Shown here piece after piece: positions 37,272 to 48,034 of a stretch of DNA of 64,000 nucleotides (its first letter is position 1; each line of letters opens with the position of its first letter). Made by a program: the position numbers and the translations under genes. The stretch comes from Sesamum alatum (lineage: Eukaryota > Streptophyta > Magnoliopsida > Lamiales > Pedaliaceae). Where the stretch lies: NCBI GenBank assembly GCA_034509735.1, contig JACGWO010000006.1, positions 3,363,001 through 3,427,000 of the forward strand, read 5' to 3'. The notes beneath the pieces were generated by a model that was not told the DNA's origin, did not search any database, and was given only the letters and a program-made list of their open reading frames with translations.

Positions 37272-37808
37272 AGGGATAATTACACTCACCTCCCATGTGA
37301 TTTGGTATAATTATGCGTAGATCCCCTCTAATTTGAAAATTTACTTCTAATATCCTTGAGATTCGCTTTTGTCTAACAAATAAGTCCCTCCGTTAGTTAA
37401 AATTTATCAAATTTGTTGATATTAACAAAAAAACTGAATGAAAATCGATATTTACCCCCGATGGACTTATTAATGATTTAATGGAGGCCAAAAAATATTT
37501 TATGACTAAATTACCCTTATAATGGTGAAAATATACTTCCTCACATGCATTAACGTGTGACGATATATAAGGGTAGTTTGATAGTAAAAAGATTCGTTTG
37601 ACCTACAATAAGTCAATCAATGACAAATATCACCTTTAATTTTTACTTTTTTTGGTAATATCAACAAATTTTGTGAATTTTGGCTAACATAGGGACTTAT
37701 TTTTGAGACGGAAATAAATCTTGGGGGTACTAGGTGTAATTTTTCAAAGCACAGGGGGTCTACGTGTAATTACATCAAACCTCATAGGAATGGAGTGTAA
37801 TTATACCT
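37272..37808. mobile_element. MITE-like element, family A, copy 2
   Basis: It starts AGGGATAATTACACTCACCTCC and ends GGAGTGTAATTATACCTT, as inverted arms. The interior phrases GACTTATTTTTGAGACGG / AACAAATAAGTCCC are also in inverted relation. A family-B element follows directly (37817). Confidence 0.65.
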
Positions 37809-37816
37809 TCTTTTAT

Positions 37817-37990
37817 TCAAATCAGGTTTGATCGAATCAAATCAATCACATATCAAGTGTATTAAATAATTCCCGTTGAATTGTAAACCAATCTAAGATG
37901 GTAAATGCATTGCATGCAACGTGAATTGTGAACCAATCAATGATTATTATTTTGCCCACAACAGAATTAATTAGGCCAAAAAGTCTGGAA
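37817..37990. mobile_element. MITE, family B, copy 2 (diverged)
   Basis: The left part, CAGGTTTGATCGAATCAAATCAATCACATATCAAGTGT (37825-37860), aligns with the copies at 30413, 54517 and 60000. The right part is rearranged. Confidence 0.5.
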
Positions 37991-38354
37991 ACGAGTGTGA
38001 TAGTACAGTGTATGGAATTATTCTGCATTTGGTGGTCATAAGCTGCTCGCGAGGTATTTTTAGATTCTGAAGAGATTTAGTACAAAAACTACACATGAAA
38101 AAAACGTCGTTGTTCTTTTCATTCTATGAATCATGTCGTCCACATTTAGACATCCTAAGATTAGTCACAAGAAAGTTGTCTTTTCATGTCCACTTGCCAT
38201 TTTCATTGCCAAATTCAGAATGGAATAAGCTTTTGGTATCAAGTAAATTTATAATTTTGGAAAAAAATTTGGATTTTGGTTGCAAATTATATTAGATGCC
38301 GCCGTACGATGTGATTTGTGTTTCGTTGTGCGAGATATTATTTATTTTAGTTGT

Positions 38355-38743
38355 AGGGTAAATTACTCCACCTCGCTTGAGGTTTGACATAATTATAAAT
38401 ACCCCACGTTGTTTGAAGATTTACATATACCCCCTGATGTTTGTAATTTTTAATCAAATGCTTGAAATTGACCATTTTGTCCTTAATTTTTTTGTTAAAT
38501 TGTAGAAAAAATCAGCCGAGACAAATTGCATTATTATTCCTCCATGTAGAAAACTTAAGAAACCTCTCACTGCGCATTGTGGTCCAAAAAAATTCGAAAA
38601 AAATTAAAATTCATCCATATAAATGGATGAAAATGGGTTATTTGTCAGACGATCAAATCTCAAGAGGGTATTTGTAATTTTTCAAATAATGAGAGGTATT
38701 TGTAATTATACCAAATCTCGGGGGAGGTGGCTGTAATTTACCG
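38355..38743. mobile_element. MITE-like element, family A, copy 3
   Basis: GGGTAAATTACTCCACCTCG at the left faces GGAGGTGGCTGTAATTTACC at the right as inverted arms. The inner arms are TTTGACATAATTATAAATACC and GGTATTTGTAATTATACCAAA. Confidence 0.75.
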
Positions 38744-39686
38744 TTAGTTTATATGAGCCTTCCTAGTTTTGTTATGAAAAAGTGCTTCGCTGAGAAGAGG
38801 AGGTCTGGAGCTCATAAGCTGGCTAAGTTTCTTGTTTTCAATCAATGTTGAATGCGTGGCAGTATCATTAATAGTAGATGAGGAATTTGACTGGCTTATA
38901 AGTCCCAAAACTTCGTTTATCTAATGAATCATCTTTTCAAGGATAAAATCGTGATGCTCATAAAATTAGAGTGGATACTATATCGTAGAACGGGGCATCA
39001 ACCACGTCGCATGCTGCATTATATATATATGGCACCGTCTCTGGCAACAAGATTATGTGTTCGGCCCAAACCCCTTATCTAGGGTGTTGATGAAGTTGTT
39101 AGGCATCTTGCATCATTGCAGACAAGAAATTTGCGTGTTTTATAAGTCCCAGACATTTTCTTTTTAGTGAGACACATTTGCAAGGATAAACCCATATGCC
39201 TCTTGACGTTAAAGTGCACAATACCTCGTACAATAGAATACTGACCACATCGCACACCATATCAATACTTGAATTAGTTTTATCTTAATTAAAAGTTGAA
39301 CAAGAAGTTACAACTCCTTTCTAAGCATAATTTTGCTTGTGTAATTTATAACTGGCAAAAAATTAATTTTACTTTTCTCATTTTTCATTCTAGTCACTAC
39401 ATATATATCTAATTCTCTCCAATTACAATATTATATTAATAAATAAACAAAAACAACCCTATTAATTACATATGACGTGACATTCACAGTATTTTTTGTT
39501 CATCAAAATTCTAAAATCAAATATTTTTCTTCAATTTTACTCATTTGCAATCAACTCAATGTACCAAAATTAACGACACATTCAAATTAATTTTTCACTC
39601 AACTCCAAATTATATAATTTTCTCATTAATCGCTCAAAATTCATTCGAAAAAACCCTAAAAACCCCATTTTGAATATATATCTATA

Positions 39687-39976
39687 TCTATACTATTATA
39701 GAAAAAAAAAACTCTATTTTTACTCACAAATAGCGGTTAATGACACCGCCGCACCATTTTTTTGTAATATCAAAAATAACCCTAAACTGATATGATAACT
39801 ACTTTATTCAACTTTTCAAATTTTATATTAATTGATAAATTAATTTTTTCTTTCTTTTCTCTTTTTTTAAAACGTGATATGTTAGTTTATGTATTTTACT
39901 CTTATTTATAATATATTTTAAAACGTAAAAAATTATTTATTATATGCACAAAAAAACAATGTACCATGACGACTAA
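39687..39976 (+). mobile_element. Possible small Helitron (uncertain)
   Basis: It begins A then TCTATACTATTATAGAAAA, sharing its first 14 bases with the better-supported Helitron at 43083. A possible CTAA end (39973-39976, in ACGACTAA) is followed by G rather than T, so the 3' border is doubtful. Confidence 0.3.
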
Positions 39977-40825
39977 GATATATATATATAAACTCCAATA
40001 ATATCAATCATCATAAATTACGTGGTATCAGCATAATATATTTTGTTAGGAACAAAAAGGCAGACAGATAATAGAACCAAGACACTCAAAGAACTTTAAC
40101 TGATAGCTTGATGCCATCAATTTGTCTTCAATAAAGTAATATAATTAAAAATCCATGTGATTGCTAATACTTTTAAATAAATTAATTTGCAAATGGTATC
40201 TTGATTAGGAATATGATTCTACTCTCTTTTTCCTCAAATTTCTTGTTTTTTGGGATAGTGGATGCTTGATTAGCATGCATGGTCAACCATATCTTTGCAA
40301 AAAGATATTTTTGTATTAATTAATCACATGATTAGAGAATAAGATTCTAGTGCTCAATTAAAGCAACTTAATTTAACACATGAGGCCAAGATATAAAAAA
40401 ATATTAAAATATATTAATTATATAATAATCCCATTTGTGTGTGTGTGTTTTTTTTTTTGGTAATGACTGGTCAAATATTCGACGTAAAACCATCTTATTT
40501 TAATTCATATTTGGTAACTTGCCTTTTTTTTTTGTTATTAGTTTGAGGTGCATAATTTATTGGCTTATGTAAAATATTTATATTATCTTGAAGTCTGAAA
40601 CCTAATCCAATATTATACCCATGCAAATCAATCACAAAGACAAAGTTGATAATTTAATTGTAATTTTGTAATGACTCTCAAACGCCCTAATATAAATAGT
40701 TAGTCGATGATATTTTCTTTATAATTCATGAAAATTTACAGTAGTAAAAGCTGATCTTGAACATTATTTTGCATGAAAAAATATTCTCTTAACCACGTAA
40801 ATTGGGCTTTATTAAAAAAAAAAAA

Positions 40826-41209
40826 GGCAAAATTATATTTTTAATCCGGTAACTTTAGGTCGTTAGCGCTTTTGGTCCTATAACTTACTTCGTTTATACA
40901 TTTAGTCCTTTTTTTTGACAATTTAGTCCAACACATCAGATTTGGTCCTTTTTTGACAAATTTAGTCCTATGTTGACAAATTTGGTCCTAATAACATATA
41001 ATTACAGGATAAAAAATGAGATCTATTCGAGTAGGAATGGGACAAAAAATGTCAACATGGGACTAAATTGTCAAAAAAGGATCAAATATAAGATGTTCAG
41101 GACTAAAATCGTCAAAAAAAAAAAAAGATTAAATGTGTAAATAGAGTAAGTTACAGGATCAAAAATGCTAACAACTTATAGTTACAGGACCAAAAATATA
41201 ATTTTTACC
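40826..41209. repeat. Fold-back element with arms of about 60 bases or more
   Basis: The left arm GGCAAAATTATATTTTTAATCC...GGTCCTATAACTTACT is inverted in the right arm AGTTACAGGATCAAAA...GGACCAAAAATATAATTTTTACC. The centre repeats TTTAGTCC/GGACTAAA. It is non-coding. Confidence 0.7.
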
Positions 41210-42630
41210 AAAAAAATAACACCATATTACTCTATTATGATAATACCAAAATCTAGATCAAATACTAAGTTGATGGACTTTTGTACAAATAAAAGTTTGG
41301 GTAATTTTAACTTCAAATATTGCTTATATGTCAGGACATGCCTTTGAAAGAGTATAAGGCGTTTATAAGAATACTTATAAATTACCTAATATAAAAGAAA
41401 AAATCAAATATATTACAAATCTAATTATTAAACAACCAACATCAATCATCAGTATTGGAGGACAATAATCATGGACATTGGGCATTTATGAAAGGCATGA
41501 TAAAGGTGGACATTATGATGATTACGTGAAATTACATCACAACCTTCCATGAAATTGTTATATTTAGCGCGATACAAAGGAACAATTATTAGAAGAAATT
41601 TAACATTTAACCATGACTAGTTATCATAATTAAAAATAAATAGGCGTAGTAAATAGTCATTCTTTATAGCCATAAAACGGTTGTTGACTATGGTTTTTGG
41701 GTGGCTAAAATATTTGTTATGACTAAAAGCCATGGCTCATAGCTACGACAAAAATTATTTTTATGGTGGATTGTTTAAGTTTTTGCATCATATTTTGTTT
41801 AACCATTGTTCACACTAATTATTTACCACGATGCAAAAACTTAAACTATCCATCTATATCTTTGAATTAGGTATTTTCCACCTATATCTTTGAATTATTT
41901 AATTATATATACGGTCGTTAGAATTTTATTATTATATACATATTCTAAATTGCTAATAAATTCATTAAATATTTCCAAATAAACAAAATGAAAATTTCCA
42001 ATATAAATAAAAGCTTGCAAAAATGTTTATGAAATAATATCGATGGGTCGACTTAAATCTGTTCGTTGAAATTATATTATTTACTTTGTTGTATTTACTT
42101 GTATTGGATGGCAAAATTACCCATTAGCCCTTCATGGACTTTACCTCTTGTCTTATTTGAGGGTAACATGGACTTTTGCCACCTGCATTTATTGTTGTAC
42201 AAATCATATGATAACTTACCATCACATTTGGTGGTATAAGTTATGTAAGTGTAACAGTAATTAGTACAAGGCCCTATAATTGTACAGGGCCCCCATACAT
42301 GAAAGTAAACAATATATTATCCTTTACTAATTTTCTTATTCAAGCTAATACCTCAAAGTAAACGGGCCCTTATTGTATATTTTTCATTTTAGCCCAGAAA
42401 ATGGATTTTCGAAGGTGTCCGGCTAAGTTTATTTGAAACATCATATCTCAACCCTACATTTTTAAAGATATTTTAAGAGGTTAAAGATGTTGGATTTTAT
42501 TTTAAAAATAAGCTCGTAAAGTGTTTTGATAAATAAAATATTAGAGCTTATAACATGTTCGAATGTTGAGCATAATAAACTCTTCATATCGTAATAATGG
42601 CCTAAAAGCCCATCAAACTATTAGACTTTA
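41210..42630. other. AT-rich intergenic, no gene recognised
   Basis: No conserved coding sequence or RNA gene was seen. A short inverted pair around TTTAAGTTTTTGCATC / GATGCAAAAACTTAAACT is at 41766-41850. Confidence 0.5.
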
Positions 42631-42631
42631 A

Positions 42632-43862
42632 AATGACATAAATAGATACATTTGCTTTTGGGGGACCTAGCTCAATTAACTCAATAGCTACAAGAGCGAG
42701 ACATCAACTATATGAAAGGTAAAAGTGAAATACCTGACAAAATTGTGATATTGTTTTTGTCTACCGAATTTTAAGATTAAAGAGTTTAAAAGATTTTATT
42801 AATAAAGATGGGTGTGTTCTTCCATCTTTTGTTTTGTTTGTTTGGGCTTATGTATGTGTTCTTCATGGCTTCCTTTCCTGTATGTTAGGGCGGGGCCGTG
42901 TCGTGCAACAAGGTTGTGTTCTCCTATTCGGTTAGTTTTATCATATTTTTTAATGATTGGTGAAAAGAAATGTAAAAAAGTAAATTTGGGACCAAAAATC
43001 GTGGCAGCGAAACATTAATGACCAAAAATGAATAAATTGCTATGTATAGGGACCAAAAATGTAATTAACTTGGTGGTGAGTATCTATACTATTATAAAAG
43101 AAAACCTTTTTATCGTACCAATTTTTGAATGCCCCAATTTATCCTTTGATTCATTCTATTTTTTTTTCTTAAAAAGGTCATAATAGTAATTTCACTATTT
43201 TTTAATAATTTCAAAACAATCCATTGCCCACGTTTTTCTTAACCGACTCTATATTTTTTTCCTCACCAATTTTTTTCTTTCTTATTTCTTCATACTAGGA
43301 TTGTTTCTTTCACAATTTTTTTTTTCTTTTCATTTCACATCATATTAATTTTTTTTCCTCGCGAGGATCACATGCAACGGCGACTAGTTATTGTAAAAAC
43401 ATAGAGAAAGAAAAATGTTGAAGTACCAAAAAGATGGACGAAGCACCTACGACGGTGCTTTGAACTTTTGCCAGAAAAAAAAAAAAAGCTGAAATTTAGC
43501 TTATGGGAAGATGAAGCAAAATCACAAACACTCATGTGCAGCTTATATTTGGACATAAGCTAAAAATCAATTTTTTCCCGTTTTTGCAAACACCCACTTA
43601 GTATGGCTACCTCTTTTGAGATTTGACATAATTATAATTATAAGTACTCCTTAAATTGAAAATAGTTATGTAGTCCCTAAATGGAGATGTGAAAACTATT
43701 ACTTTGCCCTTGCTGGATTTTTTATTTAAAAAAGTATTTGAAAAATGTTAAAAAAAAAATATCAATCCATAAAAATTTTATTTTTTAAAAAAAATATATA
43801 AAATTATAATTTATAATCCAAAAGGGTATTTTGGGCAATTTATTACAAAATTTGGATGGAAA
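42632..43862 (+). repeat. Local duplicated segment, copy 1
   Basis: It aligns with 44493-45980 over most of its length: the start AATGACATAAATAGATACAT; the middle TCGTGCAACA...GTGTTCTCCTATTC; the tail GATGGACGAAGCACCTAC and AAACACCCACTTAGTAT; then family-A MITE sequence. It carries a 305-bp Helitron (43083-43387) absent from copy 2. Confidence 0.85.
43083..43387 (+). mobile_element. Small non-autonomous Helitron with a documented empty site
   Basis: It starts TCTATACTATTATAAAAG and ends GGCGACTAG, with CCTCGCGAGG as a palindromic hairpin about 20 bases before the end. It sits between A (43082) and T (43388), the Helitron AT target. The duplicated segment at 44941-44952 has the uninterrupted site (GAGTA then TTATTG). 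It is 305 bp with no coding capacity. Confidence 0.85.
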
Positions 43863-44492
43863 CCTAACGGACCCAACTCGTTTGCCCGACCCGACCCGAT
43901 CTGCTCCACTATCCCTTCAAAGGGTCTTCTCGTCTTTCACTTGCTGAAATCCTAATCACTCATTTGTCTTTCCCAAGTGTCTCCTCGTCTCTCCCCTCTT
44001 CTTTTCTTGGGTTTTGTTGCCGCCATTTTCCCATGTCGTTGGAAATGGTTCTTCTCCTCCGATTATCTCACCCTCCTCTCTATATATATCATTCCCATGG
44101 TTGTGGTGAATAAGATTCAAAATAGTCAATCGTTCCCAGTGAACATCATATATCCTTAGTGGATTTGTTTTGTGGTTGTAAGTACTTGGAATTGTTTAGT
44201 GTTGTTTGATCCTTTGTAGACCGTGGTCTTTGTGGATTTGAGCCTGCGTGACGAGTTGATGTTGGAGCAATCGTGTTGTGTGGTTGCCAGAATTTTCTTG
44301 GTGGAAATTTTGGGACCTCCTCCCGTTGGATCGGAGGATCTGAGCCGTGTTCGGCGCTCTTACCTCTTTTCTTTTTACTGTTAAAATATTTACATATTTT
44401 TACTTTTGTATATCTTGTAATAGTTGTTTGGTTTATGATGTGTATTGTGATCCTATTTTTTTGGGGCTCACTGGAGGGGTTAAAATCCCAAC
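43863..44492. other. Spacer between duplicated segments
   Basis: No recognised gene. It contains a tandem CCCGACCCGACCCGATC stretch (43884-43903) and a TC-rich, leader-like stretch. ORFs here (for example 44273-44497) have no known domain. Confidence 0.45.
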
Positions 44493-45980
44493 AATGACAT
44501 AAATAGATACATTTGCTTTTGCGGGGCCTAGCTCAATTAACTCAATAGCTACAAGAGCGAGACGCCATCTATATGAAAGGTAAAAATAAAATACCCAACA
44601 AAATTATGATAGTGTTTTTATCTATTGGATTTTAAGATCAAAGAGTTTAAAATATTTTATATATATATAAAAAAAAAAGATGGGTGTGTACTTCCATCTT
44701 TCGTTTTGTTTGTTTGGGATTCTGTATGTGTTCTTCATGTCCTCCTTTCCTGTATGTTAGGGCCTTGTCGTGCAACACAGTCGTGTTCTCCTATTCAGTT
44801 AGTTTTACCATATTTTTTAATAATTGGACAAAAAATGTAAAAAAATAAATTTGGGACCAAAGTCGTGGCAATGGAACATTAATGACCAAAAATGAATAAA
44901 TGGCTACATATAGGGACCAAAAATGTAATTAACTTGGTGGTGAGTATTATTGTAAAACATAGAAGAGAAACAATTATGTTTGGTTTTTGTTTTTGGAGTG
45001 CTTTGTTTTGTTTTGTGGAGATAGAGAGGAAAAAATAAAGTTAAATAAGTGTGTGTTAGAAATAGAGTGTATGTTTGATTTTATTTTTGGAGTTAATTTT
45101 AAATAGTATAAAAAAGGTATGTATGTACTGTGTTGTATATTGGGAGACAAAAAATACTGTTCATTGTCAAATCATATCTCTTTGATATGTTTTTATAAAT
45201 GTATATATATAGTAATATTTATTTGTTTGTAGGTGGATTAAATTATATAAATATATTATTGTATAGGGAATTGGCCCAAAACATTCTAAAATACCCAGTG
45301 AAGGTATTTTGAGAATAGGCCATATTTGATTTTATTTTCGATCTATCTTGGAGATGAGCCAAAAATGAAACCAAACATAGTGAAAAAATATTAAAGTACC
45401 AAAAGATGGACGAAGCACCTACAACGGTGCTTTGAACTTTTGCTTAAAAAAAAAATGAAATTTAGCTTATGAGAAGATGAAGCAAAAATCTCAAATACTC
45501 ATGTGCAGCTTAAATTTAGACATAAGCTAAATATCACTTTTTTTTTTCTTCAGTTTTTGCAAACATCCACTTAGTATATTTAATTTTCTATTTTGCTTCT
45601 GAATATTGGTGGTTGTTTCTTTATTATTTTTACTTTTAATCAGCTATAAAAATATAATTTATTATTAAAATTAGAGTAAATTACAACTACCTCTTTTAAA
45701 ATTTGACTAATTATAAGAGCTCCTTAAATTGAAAATAATTACGTAGTCCTTCGATGGAGATGTCAAAAGTACTACTTTGCCCTAGCTGAACTTTTTATTT
45801 AAAAAAATATTTGAAATATATAAAAAAATATTTGAAATATATAAAAAAATATGAGGGTTGATAAAATAAATAATCCATAGAGAATATTAATCTATAAAAA
45901 TTTTAAATATTTTTAAAAAATATATAAAATTATAATTTATAATCCAAAGGGTATTTTGGGCAATTTATTACAAATTTTGG
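44493..45980 (+). repeat. Local duplicated segment, copy 2
   Basis: Same order as copy 1. It lacks the Helitron but has an extra insertion of about 410 bp (44973-45386). It also keeps about 100 bp, with the left end of a family-A element (45579-45680), that copy 1 has lost. Confidence 0.85.
44973..45386. mobile_element. Inverted-repeat insertion with TATGTTTGGTTT ends
   Basis: TATGTTTGGTTTTTG at the left faces AAACCAAACATA (about 45369-45382) at the right. Copy 1 lacks the sequence. No coding capacity. I could not fix a target duplication. Confidence 0.55.
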
Positions 45981-46170
45981 ATGAAAATCATACTGGATGA
46001 GCTCATTATTAGATGTAAAATAAATAATCCATAGAGAATATTAATCTATAAAAATTTTAAATATTTTTAAAAAATATATAAAATTATAATTTATAATCCA
46101 AAGGGTATTTTGGGCAATCTATTACAAATTTTGGATGAAAATCATACTGGATGAGCTTATTATTAGATGA
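45867..46170. repeat. Two tandem 154-bp repeats
   Basis: TAAATAATCCATAGAGAATA begins at 45867 and again at 46021. The units are almost identical through TACTGGATGAGCT(C/T)ATTATTAGATG. They lie within the family-A element of copy 2. Confidence 0.9.
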
Positions 46171-46330
46171 ATATTAAAGTTAGAGAGGTATTTATAACTT
46201 TTCAAACAATGAGGATGTATTTATAATTATGTTAAACCTCAATAAAGTTGATTGTAGTTTACCCTTAACATTACGAGTATTTTAATATTTTTAATGCTCT
46301 GAGAGGGTAAAAATGAGACAAAAAAAAGGT

Positions 46331-46416
46331 TGGGGTGAGAGAGGCTCGAACTCTCGACCTCAGGATCACTCAACAAGCTATGAGACCTACGCGCTAGCCA
46401 ACTGCGCCACCACCCC
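46331..46416 (-). tRNA. trnM-CAT: tRNA-Met (CAT), elongator type, with a 12-base intron
   Basis: On the minus strand it begins GGGGTGGTGGCGCAG (with B... A-box TGGCGCAGTTGGC) and ends GGTCGAGAGTTCGAGCC then TCTCACCCC plus discriminator A. The acceptor stem GGGGTGG pairs with TCACCCC. The anticodon loop reads CTCATA, then a 12-base intron (GCTTGTTGAGTG), then A; the stem TAGGT pairs with TCCTG. At 86 bases, 74 plus 12, it matches plant elongator tRNA-Met genes, which are known to carry introns. It stands alone in an AT-rich region. Confidence 0.95.
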
Positions 46417-48034
46417 CATTGCTCTCTATGCTTTTGTAATTAATATATAATCTATATTTATCATAACTCATCTATATAGTTTTTGTTTCTGTTTTTCCCT
46501 CCATAATTTCCATAACTTTTGCTTCTGCTGTTCTCCGGTTGGGGATTTTGCTCTCGCAATCTGGGTTTGTATTCTCTCTCTGATTTTTTGAGTTTTCTCT
46601 AATTTCTGAGTTCAATAATTTGTTGATAAGTGAGCTCTGATATATGGAAATCATATATTGTTTGCAGCCCGCCCTGCTAGCAAAATATGTTTTGTTTGAT
46701 TGTGGGGTGTGTGTGTGTGTGTGTGTGTTTTCAATATATTAGCTGCAATCGAATTGCCTTCTCCCTGGGAACATTGTGATTTTTCTTATTTTTATGTTTT
46801 AATTTTTTTGTGGAGACATGTGGGTGTTTCTCTGTTGTCCTCTTTGCTGATGCGAAAATTGATGTTCTGATAGAAACTTTGGCAATTCATATTATGAACA
46901 CTCTACCTGTATATGGCCATAGGTCAGTAGTATCTGTGTTGGTGAGGCGTTAGGTTCTTGATTTGTTTGTTGTAAGTTTTCTGTGCAGAGTGTATTTTCT
47001 ATTGCATCTTTCTATTGTATTTAATAAATACATGCTACACATGATCACAAGCTATGAGGTTTTCTTGTCTCCAATTCACAGATTACTGGATGGAGAAGCT
47101 TTTTTACCTATTTCCAGTAACGCCTAAGATTCTCATGATTCTTCTATAGTTTCTTGAAATCAGTGTTACATGGGTCAGCCTTCACTTGTTTGAGGCTGAT
47201 ATCGTACTTTGAACTTGGATCATTTTGATCCAAAATGTGCTGCAAGTATACTTGTGTCCATATGTCATTTGGTTCCGTTGATCAAACGGGATTTGGCCAC
47301 GCTTCTGCTTCTTCACCTAAGTGTTTCTATCCAGTTGGATTACCCTTCAGCTCTAACCAGGAATCAACAGTTCACTGTTATATAACTGGTAGAGAATAGG
47401 TGGGTTCGTGTTGTCCTAGAGCTTTGGAGATGATCTGTGATAAAACTGTTATCTATTGTAAACTGTCATTTAAGCAGGATACAAGATTTACATAGTACGG
47501 AAGAACTTTTGAGTTTTGACTAATACTAGTGTTTCTCAGGGCTAATAATCTGTATATCTCCTAGAAATTTTGGCTTTGTTCCCAGTATTCGTTTATTTAT
47601 ATATCCAATCACAACATTTCTATAGTAACATCTGTTAAAAAAATGATGAATATCTATCTAGTTAGATATCTGGAAGACAATAATCTCAGCTAAAAATTAC
47701 CTTATCTTTGAGGTCTTCCATGAAGTAAGCCCCAGGTGAACTTTGGATGCTAGGTGCAAAATCACATAATATTACAGTAATCGCAGCAAAAAAACTTATA
47801 AAAAAAAAGGAAATAAGGAGAAGAAGAAGAAAATTTCAGTGATCTCCACGGTTGTTTCTTTTACTGACACTGCCTCACATAATCTGAGACACATGTATAA
47901 TTATACAAGTCTACCAACCTAAAACTTGAAGGAATTGTGTTAGTGTGCTGGTCAGTCCAAAGTTCTCCTTAAAGCAATAACCACCGAAAAGTAAAATAAT
48001 TAGAAGACTGGGAAAAGCCAAGAATTCAATGAGC
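46417..48034. other. Intergenic; possible untranslated transcribed sequence
   Basis: A CT-rich, leader-like stretch (46480-46610) and a (GT)n microsatellite (about 46707-46729) are present. No coding domain was recognised on either strand. Confidence 0.4.

Noticed and set aside
39687..39976. Second Helitron as a firm call
   Set aside because: The start matches well, but the CTAA end is followed by G and has no clear hairpin, so it is listed only as a weak feature.
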